Part shown: positions 28,659-38,790 of the stretch, in pieces
Numbering within the stretch: position 1 is the first letter of the stretch
Layout: the number at the start of each line of letters is the position of its first letter
Source of the DNA: Alphaproteobacteria bacterium
Lineage (GTDB): Bacteria; Pseudomonadota; Alphaproteobacteria; Caulobacterales; Parvularculaceae
Length of the DNA stretch: 64,000 nucleotides
Assembly (NCBI GenBank): GCA_030426465.1
Contig: JAUHYK010000018.1
Span: 1-64,000, forward strand
Direction of reading: 5' to 3'
Made by a program: the position numbers and the translations under genes
The notes under the pieces: model-generated
What the model saw: the letters and a program-made list of their open reading frames with translations, nothing else
Databases searched by the model: none
What the model was told of the DNA's origin: nothing

Positions 28659-29792
28659 ATGTCCGACATGATGACAGCCATCGGCTTGATGAGCGGCACC
28701 TCCCTCGACGGGATCGACGCTGCGGTGCTTGTCACCGATGGCGCCGATCTGGTGGAGACGGGCCCGGCGCTTCATGTGCCCTACAGCCGCGATCTCAAAA
28801 TCTGGGTGCGCCGCGCTATCAAGGCGGCGCTTGAGGGCCGCGACGCCGCCGAAGAAATCGGTAAGGCGGCCGGCGAGGTCACCTACGCTCATATCGGCGC
28901 CGTGGAGCAGCTCCTCGAACAATCAGGGCTCAACCGCAAGAAAATCGATGTGATCGGTTTTCACGGTCAGACGATTTTGCATCGCCCTTCGAAAGAGGCG
29001 GGCATCGCGGGCCGCACCTGGCAATTGGGCGACGGCCGTGCGCTTGCGGAGGAAACCCGCATTGATGTGGTGAATGACTTCCGCTCGAATGATGTTGCTG
29101 CGGGCGGGGAGGGCGCGCCTTTTGCGCCGATCTATCACCGCGCGCTCGTCGCCGCGATGAAAGAGCGCCCGCAATGTCCTGTGGGCGTCATCAATCTCGG
29201 CGGCGTCTCCAATGTCACCTTCGTGCCTGAGGGTTGCCATGCGCTTGATCTCGTTGCGTTCGATTGCGGGCCCGGCAACGGTCTTGTGGATGAGTGGGTG
29301 GAGTTGAAAACCGGCGAGCACATGGATCAGGATGGCGCGCTCGCGCTAGCCGGCAAGGTGAATGAAGAAGCATTGCGGATGATGCTGCTCAATCCGTATC
29401 TACGTCGTCATCCGCCCAAATCGCTTGACCGTTATGATTTCAAGCTCGACCAGGTGAAGAAATTATCGGTGGAGGATGGCGCTGCGACGCTGACCGCTTT
29501 TACGGCGGCGTGTATCGCGCAGTCGGAGAAGTTTTTACCGGACCTGCCTGGCGGCTACATCGTCTGCGGCGGCGGCCGGCATAATCCGGCGATGATGCAG
29601 GCGCTGCGCGAACGCCTGCAAGCCAAGGTTATAACCGCCGAAGATGCGGGCTGGCGGGGCGACGATCTTGAGGCGGAATGTTTCGCCTATCTCGCCGTCC
29701 GCAATCAGAAAAAGCTTCCTATCAGCTACCCGAAAACCACGCGGGTTCCCTCGCCCATGCGCGGTGGGGTCGCTCACCGCAAGCCAGTCTAA
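28659..29792 (+). CDS. anmK: Anhydro-N-acetylmuramic acid kinase
   Basis: 377 aa sugar kinase of the ASKHA fold. It phosphorylates and opens 1,6-anhydro-MurNAc recovered from peptidoglycan turnover, producing MurNAc-6-phosphate. The N-terminal phosphate loop [12 protein letters not shown] is diagnostic. [28 protein letters not shown] and [10 protein letters not shown] follow, with PGNGLVDEW for sugar binding. Length is normal. The stop overlaps the convergent MFS gene by 4 nt. Confidence 0.95.
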   Translation: MSDMMTAIGLMSGTSLDGIDAAVLVTDGADLVETGPALHVPYSRDLKIWVRRAIKAALEGRDAAEEIGKAAGEVTYAHIGAVEQLLEQSGLNRKKIDVIGFHGQTILHRPSKEAGIAGRTWQLGDGRALAEETRIDVVNDFRSNDVAAGGEGAPFAPIYHRALVAAMKERPQCPVGVINLGGVSNVTFVPEGCHALDLVAFDCGPGNGLVDEWVELKTGEHMDQDGALALAGKVNEEALRMMLLNPYLRRHPPKSLDRYDFKLDQVKKLSVEDGAATLTAFTAACIAQSEKFLPDLPGGYIVCGGGRHNPAMMQALRERLQAKVITAEDAGWRGDDLEAECFAYLAVRNQKKLPISYPKTTRVPSPMRGGVAHRKPV

Positions 29793-31114
29793 ATATTCGT
29801 CGGTGACGGCTGTTCCGCTGCGTGTTCGGCATCGACCGCTGCATCTTCGCGCGGGCGCTGAATGCGCTTGAAGGCGAGGAACAACAGCGCGAGCGCAAAC
29901 AGCTCCAGCACAAATGCAAACACCAAAGGCGCGCCGGGGAAATAGAACGGCGCTCCTTCGGGCAGGATCGTGGCGCCGAAAAGCGTGAAAGGTTCGCCCG
30001 GGGACGAAAACGCTGCGAACATCTGGGTCATGATCCACGGGCTGAACACCATGGTCAGGCTGTTGAGCGCCGCGATGGCGCCTTGCAGCTCACCTTGGGC
30101 GTTCGGCGGGATGGTGCGCGACATGATTCCCTGCAGCGACGGCTGCGCAAGGCCGCCGAGGGCTGTGAATGTCAGGATGACGAAAATCATCCAGCCTTTT
30201 CCGGCAAAGGCGAAACATAAATAGCCAATTGCTGTAATGCTGATGCCGAACAGCGCCGCCCGGCGCTCGCCAAGCTTCGGAATAGCGACACGCGTTAATC
30301 CGCCCTGAACTAGACCGGACATCAGTCCCATATACATGAGCGAGGCGCCGATCATGGCTTCGCTCCAGGAGAATTTTTCAATCGCGTAATAGGACCAGAT
30401 CGACGGATAGGTCCAATGGGCGAGCTGCGCAAAGAAAAGCACCGCTGCAATGGGGAGCATGACCGGATATTTCGAAAATTGCCGGAAACTGCCGAGCGCA
30501 TTGGCGCGCCGCCAGTCGAAAGGGCGCCGGTTCTCAGGCGTCAGTGTTTCCGGCATGGCGAAGAAGCCAAACAGGAAATTGACCGCGCCCGTCGCCGCGA
30601 CAAAATAAAACGGTGCGCGCGGGCCGAAATGTTCACCCAGAAATCCACCGACGCCAGGGCCGATGATGAAGCCGACGCCGAAAGCCGCGCCGATGAGGCC
30701 GAAATTCGCGGCGCGTTTTTCTGGTGTTGAGATGTCGGCGATATAGGCGTTTGCGGTCGAGAAGGTTGCGGCGAACGCGCCGGCGAGAATGCGGGCGATC
30801 AGAATAATCCCGATCGTCGGCGCAATCGCCATGATGAAAAAGTCGAAGGAATAAGCGGCGAGCGATGTCAGCATGACGGGACGGCGGCCAAAACGGTCGG
30901 AGAGGCCGCCGATAATCGGCATCATGATGAACTGCATTGTGGCGTAAACGACGGAAAGATAGCCGCCCCATTTCGCCGCATGGGAGACGTCTTCGCCCGT
31001 CACCTGCATGATGAGCTGCGGCATCACGGGCATGATGACGCCAAAGCCAATCATGTTGAGAAGGATCGTGATAAAAATGAAAACGAAGGCGCTTTTGCCA
31101 GCAGTTTTCGCCAT
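29789..31114 (-). CDS. MFS transporter, TCR/Tet family
   Basis: 441 aa with 12 predicted membrane helices. Motif A is [13 protein letters not shown] between helices 2 and 3, and motif C is the [19 protein letters not shown] stretch in helix 5, which mark drug/proton antiporters. It resembles the TetA/TCR group of alphaproteobacterial chromosomes, most of which have no proven tetracycline role. The substrate is unknown. A C-terminal Glu/Ala-rich tail is cytosolic. It lies 23 nt downstream of the CorC-like gene on the same strand, so the two may be co-transcribed. Confidence 0.88.
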   Translation of the reverse strand: MAKTAGKSAFVFIFITILLNMIGFGVIMPVMPQLIMQVTGEDVSHAAKWGGYLSVVYATMQFIMMPIIGGLSDRFGRRPVMLTSLAAYSFDFFIMAIAPTIGIILIARILAGAFAATFSTANAYIADISTPEKRAANFGLIGAAFGVGFIIGPGVGGFLGEHFGPRAPFYFVAATGAVNFLFGFFAMPETLTPENRRPFDWRRANALGSFRQFSKYPVMLPIAAVLFFAQLAHWTYPSIWSYYAIEKFSWSEAMIGASLMYMGLMSGLVQGGLTRVAIPKLGERRAALFGISITAIGYLCFAFAGKGWMIFVILTFTALGGLAQPSLQGIMSRTIPPNAQGELQGAIAALNSLTMVFSPWIMTQMFAAFSSPGEPFTLFGATILPEGAPFYFPGAPLVFAFVLELFALALLFLAFKRIQRPREDAAVDAEHAAEQPSPTNI

Positions 31115-31137
31115 GTCCGGCTTCTTTCTTTAATTTA

Positions 31138-32418
31138 TCAGGTGATGGGCGTGATTTTTAGCGCTGTGATTTGGTTACGCCGGCGGCGCAGGATTTTGAA
31201 ACGGAAGCCATAGAAAGAAAAGGTCTGGCCAACATCCGGAATACTCTGCGCTTCGTGAATGACAAGACCCGCGACGGTCACGGCTTCTTCATCGGGCAGA
31301 TTCCAGTCCATGGCGCGGTTGAGATCGCGCAGGGTGACGTCGCCGTCGACGGTGAGCGATCCGTCGCCTTGCGGGCGGACACCCTGAACCGGGCTGTCAT
31401 ATTCGTCTTCGATTTCGCCGACGATTTCCTCCAGAATATCCTCAAGGGTGACGAGGCCCATCAGCGCCCCATATTCATCGACGATCAGTGCGAAATGCTC
31501 CTGCTTCACCTTGAAGGCGTCGAGCTGTTCCTGCAGCGTTGTCGTCTCCGGTGCGAAATAGGGTTCGCGCGCGAGCGCCTCGAAATTGATGGCGTCGGCG
31601 GTTCCTTCTGCGTCCCAGAGCGCGCGCAACAGGTCCTTGGCGTGAAGAATGCCAATGATGTTGTCGGGATTTTCGCGATATAGCGGAAGGCGGGTGTGAG
31701 CGCTTTTGAGCGCCTGGCGAATGAGCGCGTCTTTGGGCATATCGATATCGAGCATCTCGATCGATTTCCGGTGGATCATTATCTCTTCAGTGCGAATTTC
31801 GTTGAGATCGAGAGCGCCGCGAATAAGGTCGCGCGATTCCTTGTCGACTCTGCCTTCGTAGTGGTGAAGGTCGATGGCGCCGCGGAGTTCTTCTTCCGCG
31901 GAGAAGACGGCGCTGTCTTTTGAGATGTCCAGGCCGAAAATGTGAAACACCCCGCGCACGAACATTTGCACCAGCCAGGTGACGGGCGCGAGAATATAAA
32001 CGACCCAGCGCATCACCGGCGCCACCAGCATCGCCACCGAGTCAGGCCGGGTGATGGCCGCAGTCTTCGGCGTCACTTCAGCGAATACAAGCACGAGCAC
32101 CGTCATGGTTGCAGTTGCAAGACCGGTCGCGATTAGAGACGCGCCAAAGAGCTGGTTAAAGACGCTTGCGGCGATCACCGACGCAAGAATATTCACAAGG
32201 TTGTTACCCAAAAGAATGGCGCCGATCAGCCGCTCGCGGTTCTTGATCAGAAGATTGACCCGGCGCGCGTTCAGATTGCCGTCGCCTTCCAGCTTGTGCA
32301 TGCGCGCTTTTGAGGTTGCAGTTAGCGCTGTTTCCGAGCCCGAAAAGAAGGCCGAAAGGAAGAGCAGGAAAACGATGGTTCCAATGGGCAGGAAGATCGC
32401 CGGATCTATATTTGGCAT
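31138..32418 (-). CDS. HlyC/CorC (CNNM-like) DUF21-CBS transporter-associated protein
   Basis: 426 aa. Residues 1-190 are the DUF21 membrane domain with about four helices and the sequence FFSGSETALTATS near the start, which carries the conserved serine/glutamate of CNNM-type magnesium transporters. Residues about 205-330 form a CBS pair (MIHRKSIEMLDIDMPK, HFALIVDEYGALMGLVTLEDILEEIVGEI). The C-terminal CorC_HlyC domain follows (345-420). Probable role: magnesium or cobalt homeostasis at the inner membrane. It lies downstream of aroB on the same strand (17-nt gap). Confidence 0.92.
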   Translation of the reverse strand: MPNIDPAIFLPIGTIVFLLFLSAFFSGSETALTATSKARMHKLEGDGNLNARRVNLLIKNRERLIGAILLGNNLVNILASVIAASVFNQLFGASLIATGLATATMTVLVLVFAEVTPKTAAITRPDSVAMLVAPVMRWVVYILAPVTWLVQMFVRGVFHIFGLDISKDSAVFSAEEELRGAIDLHHYEGRVDKESRDLIRGALDLNEIRTEEIMIHRKSIEMLDIDMPKDALIRQALKSAHTRLPLYRENPDNIIGILHAKDLLRALWDAEGTADAINFEALAREPYFAPETTTLQEQLDAFKVKQEHFALIVDEYGALMGLVTLEDILEEIVGEIEDEYDSPVQGVRPQGDGSLTVDGDVTLRDLNRAMDWNLPDEEAVTVAGLVIHEAQSIPDVGQTFSFYGFRFKILRRRRNQITALKITPIT

Positions 32419-32435
32419 GGGGTGATTGTCGCCGG

Positions 32436-33545
32436 CTATTCGCCGGTTTTCTCCTTGAGGAAGGCGGTAACGGTGGAAAGGTCTGAATCTTTGGCGATAA
32501 AAGCGCCGCCGATTGTTTTTGCAAGGATCAGCGTCAGCTTGCCTTGTTCAACCTTTTTGTCCTGCATCATGTATTTCGCAATGATGTCGGCTGTGATTCC
32601 CGATTGAAGCTCGCCGATTTCAGACGGCAACCCGATGTTTTTAAGGTGAGCTTTCACACGCTCGGCGTCGGTGCGGGGGCAAAGACCTTCGCTGGCGGAA
32701 TAGTCGAAGGCGAGCGCCATCCCGAGCGCGACGCCCTCGCCATGGAGGAGCTTGCTCGAATAGCCGAAATAGGCCTCAAAAGCGTGCCCAAAAGTGTGGC
32801 CGAGATTGAGAAGCGCGCGGGCGCCTTTTTCCTTTTCGTCGTCGCCGACAATCGCCGCCTTCGCCTCGCAGGATTTTTTAATGGCGTGAATGCGCGCGCC
32901 GCCATCCCCGTCAAGAAGGGCGGGGCCGTTGTCTTCAAGCCAGCGGAAAAAGGCGGCGTCCGAGATCAGGCCGTATTTCACCACTTCGGCGTAACCTGCT
33001 TTCAACTCGCGCATGGGCAGGCTGTCGAGGGAGGAGATGTCCGCAATAACCGCCACCGGTTGGTGGAAGGCGCCGATGAGGTTTTTCCCCTGTGCGGCGT
33101 TGATCGCTGTCTTACCGCCGACGGCGCTGTCCACCTGGGCGAGCAATGTCGTCGGAATTTGCGCAAAGCGGCAGCCGCGCCGGAGGACCGAACAGGCGAA
33201 ACCGGTCAGGTCGCCGATCACGCCGCCGCCAAGCGCGATTACCACATCATCGCGCTCAACGCCGAGATCGAGCAATCGGCCCGTCAGTTTTTCCAGCTCG
33301 GCGAATGACTTTGTCGCTTCGCCCGGGGCAAGCGTGATGAAGTCGGCTTCAATGCCGGATGCGGTCAGTCCTTCACGCAGGCGCTCGCCCTGCGTCACAA
33401 AAACATTCTCGTCCGTCACCACAACCGTGCGGGGCCGTTTCAGATGCGGTTCGAGCAGCGCCCCGGCCTGATCAATCAGCCCGGCGCCGATCGTAATGTC
33501 ATATGACCGGCCGCCCAGCGGGACACGCACGGTTTCGGTGGTCAT
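32436..33545 (-). CDS. aroB: 3-dehydroquinate synthase
   Basis: 369 aa. It converts DAHP to 3-dehydroquinate using NAD and a divalent metal. Visible signatures are VIALGGGVIGDLTGFAC for NAD binding, IPTTLLAQVDSAVGGKTAIN, and the metal-site residues in AGYAEVVKYGLI and NLGHTFGHAFEA. Length is normal. The start overlaps the aroK stop by 4 nt, the conserved aroK-aroB unit. The type II dehydratase aroQ of the next pathway step is at the left end of the window. Confidence 0.96.
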   Translation of the reverse strand: MTTETVRVPLGGRSYDITIGAGLIDQAGALLEPHLKRPRTVVVTDENVFVTQGERLREGLTASGIEADFITLAPGEATKSFAELEKLTGRLLDLGVERDDVVIALGGGVIGDLTGFACSVLRRGCRFAQIPTTLLAQVDSAVGGKTAINAAQGKNLIGAFHQPVAVIADISSLDSLPMRELKAGYAEVVKYGLISDAAFFRWLEDNGPALLDGDGGARIHAIKKSCEAKAAIVGDDEKEKGARALLNLGHTFGHAFEAYFGYSSKLLHGEGVALGMALAFDYSASEGLCPRTDAERVKAHLKNIGLPSEIGELQSGITADIIAKYMMQDKKVEQGKLTLILAKTIGGAFIAKDSDLSTVTAFLKEKTGE

Positions 33546-34120
33546 GACATAGGCTCCTTTTTCGCCGTCAGAAGATCCGGACGGTCATGCAACGCATCGA
33601 CAATCAGGTCGACCGTATTTGCATGCGGTCCCGTCTGGCTGTCGACATGAATATCGGCGCTTGCGTAAAAAGGTTCGCGCTCCTTTATCAGCCTGATCAG
33701 CGTTTCGCGCGGATTGTCATTCTGGAGCAGGGGGCGTGTATTCCGTTTGGTCGCCCGTTTGACGATGGTGTCGACTTTCGCCCGGATCCAGATTGAGACG
33801 GCGCGCTCGGCGATGAGGGCGCGGGTTTCCGGTGTGATAATGGCGCCTCCGCCAGTGGCGAGGACATGGGGCGGCCCTTCGAGCAGGCGCTTGATGACCC
33901 GGGCCTCGCCCTCGCGGAAGCTTTGCTCTCCATGGGCGGCGAACAGATCGGAAACGGTCATGCCGGCGGCTTTTTCAATTTCATGATCCGCGTCGAAAAA
34001 GGGGAGGTCGAGGCGCGCGGCAAGGCGTCTTCCGACGGTGGTTTTGCCGACGCCCATCATACCGACCAGAACCACCGGCCGGGCGCAGATAAGGTCAGGG
34101 TGTTTACGAGCTTGCCCCAT
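33542..34120 (-). CDS. aroK: Shikimate kinase
   Basis: 192 aa P-loop kinase that phosphorylates shikimate. Walker A is GMMGVGKTTVG near residue 20. DADHEIEKAAG holds the shikimate-binding Asp, SFREGEARVI the conserved Arg, and LATGGGAI the substrate loop. RNTRPLLQ carries the lid arginine. It heads the aroK-aroB unit; the 4-nt overlap suggests coupled translation. Confidence 0.95.
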   Translation of the reverse strand: MGQARKHPDLICARPVVLVGMMGVGKTTVGRRLAARLDLPFFDADHEIEKAAGMTVSDLFAAHGEQSFREGEARVIKRLLEGPPHVLATGGGAIITPETRALIAERAVSIWIRAKVDTIVKRATKRNTRPLLQNDNPRETLIRLIKEREPFYASADIHVDSQTGPHANTVDLIVDALHDRPDLLTAKKEPMS

Positions 34121-34267
34121 GGAGGCTAGATGTAGGGGAGCGCGCTTCTGGATGCTAGTTCGTATCTGGTCGAGGCGTCATTGTCAGGGAAGGCGGGCGG
34201 CGCGCTGGGCGAATAGCGTGCTATGCTGGCTGGCGCCAGTGAGTTGGGCCTCGAAGGGAGCGGTTTC

Positions 34268-34393
34268 GTGCGGTTTGTAGGAATTCTGTTGCTGGTGGCC
34301 CTGGCCGGGCTGATCGGGCTTTTCGTCTATGGCCAGATGATGGAGCCGGAGACCCGCGAAATTCAGACGGAAGCCAATTATGAACCGCAATAA
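34268..34393 (+). CDS. 41-aa single-pass membrane peptide
   Basis: 41 codons starting with GTG at 34268, preceded by GAAGGGAG with 7 nt spacing, a strong ribosome site. Residues 3-22 (VGILLLVALAGLIGLFVYGQ) are one membrane helix, followed by a short acidic tail. It overlaps the start of the next gene by 14 nt, which supports coupled translation. The good ribosome site, clean hydrophobic helix and overlap argue it is real. I do not recognise it; similar tiny ORFs may precede the same hypothetical gene in relatives. Confidence 0.68.
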   Translation: MRFVGILLLVALAGLIGLFVYGQMMEPETREIQTEANYEPQ

Positions 34394-36065
34394 GCTCCTC
34401 GCCGCAGCGTCGGCCGCTTTTGTCGCCGGGGCCAGTGTTCCTTTCGCGGTCGCCCAGATTGCGCCGCCGGAAACGGTCGAAACCGCGCAGCTTCCGACGG
34501 ATGCTTTCGCCATTGGCGGGCTTGAGGAGGGTGAGCGCGGGCTTCCTGCGACGCTGTGGACCAATTCCGATCCGCAGATTCTCGATTTTCTGTTGTCCCA
34601 TGCGCCGGCGCGTCCGGCCTCGCCCAGCCTTGGCCGCGCAATGCGCCGCACACTTCTGTCGCCGGGCGCCAAGCCCGCCAGCGCAGATGTATCGCTTGGC
34701 GGCAAGAAAATGCTCGCGCTCGCGCGGGCCGGGTTCGTCGATGAAGCGCGCAACATCTCCAGTCTCGCCAGCGCTGGCCGCAACGACCTTTCCGTCGCCG
34801 AAGCTGACGCGACGGTCAGCCTGCTGAGCGGCGACGCTGAAGGCGCCTGCCGTCGCGGCGCCGGGCTTTCCGGCGGGCGCGAGGCGATTTTCTGGGTGCG
34901 CCTCAGAGCGTTCTGTTACGCCCGCGCCGGTGAGCTCGATGCGCTCGATCTCACCATGAATCTCCTGCGCGAGCGCGGTGCGATTTCCCAGGCGGACGAA
35001 GCCTTGTTCTTCGCCGCCGCTGCGGGCGCGCCGCCAAAGGACGTTCCGCCGATCAAGACCCCGCTTCAATATGCGGCGCTCAAGGCTGCTGGCGTCGAAA
35101 TGAGTCTCAATGATCTCGCAGGGGCTGAGGGCGGCGTTGTCGCCGCTGTTGCGCATGACGCCAGTGTTTCCAATGCGCTGCGGATCGAAGCGACCATGCG
35201 CGCAGTGGCGCTGGGCATTATGGAGCCGTCGCGTCTGAATAGTCTGTTCAGCGGCATCCAGTTTGAAGTCGCCGATCTTGCATCAGCGATCGACACTGCG
35301 GCGGCGCGGCCCGGCGATCCGGTTACGGATGCGCTTCTCTATCAATCAATCGCTGCGATGACGGCGCCGGAATTCATTCGCGACAAGGCCCAGCGCATTT
35401 CCATAGCGCTGGCGCGCGCGGACAGTTTTCACCGCGCCTATGCGCTGTCGCATCTTTATGCAGAACAAATCGCTGCGCTCGAAGGCGTCATTGTCTCCCC
35501 GGAGGAGGCGTCAAGCTTCGCCCTTGCCGCCATGACGACCGGTGACAGCGTTGGCGCAGGCCGCTGGCTGTCCTCGATGATCGGCGCCAATGAAAGCGTC
35601 GCCGCGCTGCCGGAAGCGCTCGGGATTGAATTTATTGACCGGGTCAATCTGCTTTCGGTTCTCGATCCGCAAACGGCTGCGCGGATTGCGCGCGGCGCCG
35701 GAGTGTCTCTTCTTTCGAACGAACCGGGCGTGACGGGCGCGGGAACGCGGGCCCATGAAGACCCGGCGGTGACGGCCCGCATCCTGGAGGCGGCCTTTGA
35801 TGCTGTTGCGGGCGAAAAGGTCGGTCAGGCGGGGCTTGCCGCGCTGGCCGCGTCTTCAGGCTCTGCGGCTTTCGGCGGCGAGGTTGAGGCGGTGATCATT
35901 GAAGAAGGTCTGGACGCGGCGGGGATGCCGGAGCTTGGCCGGCGTCATCAATTTGAGCGCGCGCTGGCGTCCGCTTTCGCCGCCGCGCCTGCGGCGGGGC
36001 AATCGGCCGAGACGACGGAAGAGGGCGGGTTTGCGCCGCGCATAAAGCCCCCAAAAAGCCGGTGA
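34380..36065 (+). CDS. Exported alphaproteobacterial hypothetical protein (561 aa)
   Basis: 561 aa with a signal peptide cleaved near FAVAQ (about residues 1-26). The mature protein is almost entirely helical and Ala-rich, with the look of tetratricopeptide-like or solenoid repeats, such as GGKKMLALARAGFVDEARNI. Two cysteines (ACRRGAGLSG and RLRAFCYARAG) could form a disulfide. It lies between a small membrane peptide and xerD. I do not recognise a named family and cannot assign a function; a periplasmic scaffold is a guess from fold type. Confidence 0.78.
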   Translation: MNRNKLLAAASAAFVAGASVPFAVAQIAPPETVETAQLPTDAFAIGGLEEGERGLPATLWTNSDPQILDFLLSHAPARPASPSLGRAMRRTLLSPGAKPASADVSLGGKKMLALARAGFVDEARNISSLASAGRNDLSVAEADATVSLLSGDAEGACRRGAGLSGGREAIFWVRLRAFCYARAGELDALDLTMNLLRERGAISQADEALFFAAAAGAPPKDVPPIKTPLQYAALKAAGVEMSLNDLAGAEGGVVAAVAHDASVSNALRIEATMRAVALGIMEPSRLNSLFSGIQFEVADLASAIDTAAARPGDPVTDALLYQSIAAMTAPEFIRDKAQRISIALARADSFHRAYALSHLYAEQIAALEGVIVSPEEASSFALAAMTTGDSVGAGRWLSSMIGANESVAALPEALGIEFIDRVNLLSVLDPQTAARIARGAGVSLLSNEPGVTGAGTRAHEDPAVTARILEAAFDAVAGEKVGQAGLAALAASSGSAAFGGEVEAVIIEEGLDAAGMPELGRRHQFERALASAFAAAPAAGQSAETTEEGGFAPRIKPPKSR

Positions 36066-36083
36066 CGGGTTTGATGGGCAAGC

Positions 36084-37028
36084 ATGAGCGCTGAGCGCGC
36101 AGAAGCGTCGCAAGCAAACGCCCGGCTTATAGAGGCGTTTCTGGAAATGATGGCGGTGGAACGCGCCGCTGCGGCCAACACCCTTAAAAACTATGGCCGC
36201 GACCTGGAGCGGTTCTCCGCGTTTATTGCGCGCCGTCGCGAGACGCTTGAAACCGCTGGCGCCAATGACATCGCCGCCTGGCTGGAGGCGCTGGACCAGC
36301 AAGGGCTGTCGGCGGCGACGGCGGCGCTGAAAACATCCGCGCTGCGTCAGTTTTATCAGTTTCTGTATACGGAAGGGCTTCGCGCCGATAATCCGACGGC
36401 CGCGATTGAACGCCCGAAAACCCAAAGAGCGCTTCCCAAAATTCTTAGCCGCGAAGAGGTCGAGGCTCTGTTCGAGGCGGCGGAGGCAGTTGAAGGCGCC
36501 AAGGGCAAGCGTCTCATCGCCATGCTGGAAATTCTTTATGCGGGCGGGTTGCGCGTGTCGGAGCTTGTGGGGCTCCCGCTCGCCGCCATGCGCAAAGGGG
36601 AGCGGCTTTTGATCATCCGCGGGAAGGGCGACAAGGAGCGTCTTGCGCCGCTGACCGCGCGAGCGGTCGAGGCCGTCGAGGCGTATCTCGAACTGCGCGG
36701 CGCGTTTCTGGAAGAGGGAGCCGCCTCGCCCTGGCTGTTTCCGTCGCGCGGCAAGACCGGGCATTTGACGGCGGCGCGATTCGCCCAGATGCTCAAAGAC
36801 CTCGCCGCCGCCGCGGGCGTGCTCCCGTCAAAAGTGTCTCCTCACGTTCTGCGCCATGCTTTTGCGACTCACCTTCTGGATGGCGGGGCGGATCTCAGAA
36901 CCGTTCAGCAGATGCTGGGTCATGCGGACATTACGACGACTGAGATCTACACCCATGTGGCTCAGGACCGGTTGCGCGATCTTGTGATGTCAAAACACCC
37001 GCTGGCCCGGAAAAAGGGCGGAAAATAA
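36084..37028 (+). CDS. xerD: Site-specific tyrosine recombinase XerD
   Basis: 314 aa. Residues about 13-105 are the SAM-like N-terminal core-binding domain, and 125-310 the catalytic domain. The active-site set is visible: Arg in GLRVSELVGL, Lys in GKGDKERLAP, HxxR in HVLRHAFATHLL, His in QQMLGHADI and the nucleophile Tyr in TEIYTHV. With XerC it resolves chromosome dimers at dif. It sits among core genes (before accA) with no integrase-like flanks or att repeats, so this is the housekeeping enzyme and not a mobile-element integrase. Confidence 0.92.
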   Translation: MSAERAEASQANARLIEAFLEMMAVERAAAANTLKNYGRDLERFSAFIARRRETLETAGANDIAAWLEALDQQGLSAATAALKTSALRQFYQFLYTEGLRADNPTAAIERPKTQRALPKILSREEVEALFEAAEAVEGAKGKRLIAMLEILYAGGLRVSELVGLPLAAMRKGERLLIIRGKGDKERLAPLTARAVEAVEAYLELRGAFLEEGAASPWLFPSRGKTGHLTAARFAQMLKDLAAAAGVLPSKVSPHVLRHAFATHLLDGGADLRTVQQMLGHADITTTEIYTHVAQDRLRDLVMSKHPLARKKGGK

Positions 37029-37140
37029 GCGATTTTCCCGGCGCCACCTTAGAAGGGTTGCCGCCTATTTGCCAAAATACTAGGTATTGCAGCGATCCTC
37101 CTATCTCATCCCTAACCAAAGTTTTGTTATGTCGACGCCC

Positions 37141-38112
37141 ATGCGCACCTATCTCGATTTCGAAAAACCGATCGCCGAGCTCGAAGGCAAGATTGCCGAT
37201 CTGCGCCAGATGGATGGCGAGGCCGGCGTCAATGTGGACGACGAAATAGAAAAGCTTCAGGGCAAGGCGGACACGCTTTTGTCCGACGCTTATTCAAAGC
37301 TGTCGCGGTGGCAAAAGACCCAGGTCGCCCGTCACGGATCGCGGCCGCATTTCGCTGACTATGTGGCGCAGCTTGTCGATGATTTTACACCGCTCGCGGG
37401 GGACCGCGCCTTTGGTGAGGATGCGGCGATCCTTGGCGGACCGGCGCGCCTGCGTGGACGCTCGATCATGCTCATCGGTCATGAAAAAGGCGCGGACACG
37501 GCGGGCCGCGTGAAACACAATTTCGGCATGGCGCGGCCCGAAGGCTATCGCAAGGCGATGCGCCTTATGGATATGGCCGAGCGTTTCAATATGCCTGTGG
37601 TGACGCTCGTCGATACGCCTGGCGCTTATCCGGGCCGTGGCGCGGAAGAGCGCGGGCAGGCGGAAGCCATTGCATCGTGTACGGAGAAATGCCTCGGACT
37701 CGGCACGCCGCTGATCTCGGTCATTGTCGGCGAGGGCGGTTCGGGCGGCGCGGTTGCGCTCGCGGCGGCCAACAAGGTCCTGATGCTTGAACATTCGGTG
37801 TATTCGGTCATCTCGCCGGAAGGCTGCGCCTCCATTTTGTGGAAAGACGCCGCCGGCAAAGGCGAAAACAAGGCGCCGGATGCGGCGGAGGCGATGCGTA
37901 TTTCTGCGCAGGATCTCCTTGAGCTTGGCGTCGTGGATGGTGTGATCGCAGAGCCCGTGGGCGGCGCTCATCGCGATGCGGGGCTGACCATTGAACGTCT
38001 TGGCGACGCCGTTGAGTCAGCGATCCGCGAGCTGGAGCATCTTTCGCCAGATGAGCTGAAGCAGCAGCGCCGGAATAAATTCCTGTCGATCGGCCGCGCC
38101 GGTCTCGCTTAA
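37141..38112 (+). CDS. accA: Acetyl-CoA carboxylase carboxyltransferase subunit alpha
   Basis: 323 aa from the ATG at 37141, where [15 protein letters not shown] aligns with the start of E. coli AccA. An in-frame ATG at 37129 would add four residues, and neither has a strong ribosome site. It transfers the carboxyl group from biotin to acetyl-CoA together with AccD. Motifs [37 protein letters not shown] and [15 protein letters not shown] are clear. No accD is seen in the window. Confidence 0.95.
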   Translation: MRTYLDFEKPIAELEGKIADLRQMDGEAGVNVDDEIEKLQGKADTLLSDAYSKLSRWQKTQVARHGSRPHFADYVAQLVDDFTPLAGDRAFGEDAAILGGPARLRGRSIMLIGHEKGADTAGRVKHNFGMARPEGYRKAMRLMDMAERFNMPVVTLVDTPGAYPGRGAEERGQAEAIASCTEKCLGLGTPLISVIVGEGGSGGAVALAAANKVLMLEHSVYSVISPEGCASILWKDAAGKGENKAPDAAEAMRISAQDLLELGVVDGVIAEPVGGAHRDAGLTIERLGDAVESAIRELEHLSPDELKQQRRNKFLSIGRAGLA

Positions 38113-38133
38113 GTCTTTTCGAAATCGCCGATA

Positions 38134-38274
38134 TTAATTGGTCAACGCCAACAGCACGACGAGGGCGGCGACGCCGGCCGCAAGCAATATTGTCGTCATG
38201 GGAAGCGTGTGGTCGCTGCGCGGGGGCGGCGTTGGGAAACCGTCATCAAAGTCATGTTGATCTTCTGACGCCAC
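38134..38274 (-). CDS. Small tail-anchored membrane protein (46 aa)
   Basis: 46 aa from the GTG at 38274, which has AGAGGA about 9 nt upstream. The frame is open to 38331, but that start lacks a ribosome site. The N-terminal 25 residues are acidic and Pro-rich (DFDDGFPTPPP), and the last 20 (TTILLAAGVAALVVLLALTN) are one membrane helix. Convergent with accA, 21 nt from its stop. Not recognised. Supported by the ribosome site and the compact helix, without evidence of conservation. Confidence 0.5.
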   Translation of the reverse strand: MASEDQHDFDDGFPTPPPRSDHTLPMTTILLAAGVAALVVLLALTN

Positions 38275-38354
38275 CGGTGCGGTTCCTCTTTGCTTGCTCC
38301 AAAACGATAGCATGCATGAATGAAATTGCACGAGGCGCTTTGCGGTAAAGCGCG

Positions 38355-38696
38355 TCAGTTGCGAGATAAAACGCCGCTTAAAATGACATCGCCATTCTGA
38401 CGGATGTCGATGCGCGCGCCGTCATCAAGTTTCGGCAGGATCGCGCCACGTTTTGAGGTGAATGTTGCGTTCGCGCGGCCTTTTACAATCTTCAATTTAA
38501 CCACAACATGGTCATTCGCCACGACCTGCGCTTCGCGCCCCGCAACGCCTTGCAGATCGACCGACAGTTTTGTCGCGCCGTCACCGCCAATCAGATAGGA
38601 AACTGAGCCGCGCCCGGTGAATCCGCTCACGCCGATGAGCTTGGCGGAAAACGGCCGCCATGCGAGCGGCAATGCTTTCGTCAGCAAGTCGAGCAT
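38355..38696 (-). CDS. Hypothetical protein (113 aa)
   Basis: 113 aa, soluble, beta-strand-rich (for example AQVVANDHVVVKLKIVKG and ARIDIRQNGDVILSGVL), with no signal peptide or membrane helix. Predicted to be a small beta protein. Start ATG at 38696 follows a GGGGGGA tract that doubles as the ribosome site and lies in a possible leader hairpin. Not recognised. The ORF has no overlap with other genes and normal codon use, so it is probably real. Confidence 0.65.
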   Translation of the reverse strand: MLDLLTKALPLAWRPFSAKLIGVSGFTGRGSVSYLIGGDGATKLSVDLQGVAGREAQVVANDHVVVKLKIVKGRANATFTSKRGAILPKLDDGARIDIRQNGDVILSGVLSRN

Positions 38697-38702
38697 AAGG
38701 TC

Positions 38703-38757
38703 CCCCCGGACAGTTGCGCCAGTCTATCATTCTGGCTTGCAAAAGTTAATCCGGGGG
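38703..38757 (-). promoter_or_regulatory. Possible leader hairpin pairing the ribosome site of the 113-aa gene
   Basis: CCCCCGGA at 38703-38710 and TCCGGGGG at 38750-38757 are perfect complements, with an inner GCCAG/CTGGC stem at 38718-38736. On the minus strand the outer stem contains the G-rich ribosome site 6-7 nt before the ATG. A promoter may start inside the loop, in which case the stem would not form. Uncertain. Confidence 0.35.
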
Positions 38758-38790
38758 AAAGCCGATAAGGCTTAAGCCTTTGGCAGGCCC

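Noticed and set aside
36084-37028. Tyrosine recombinase as sign of an integrated element
   Set aside because: Sequence and neighbours fit housekeeping XerD; no att repeats, tRNA or phage genes are nearby.
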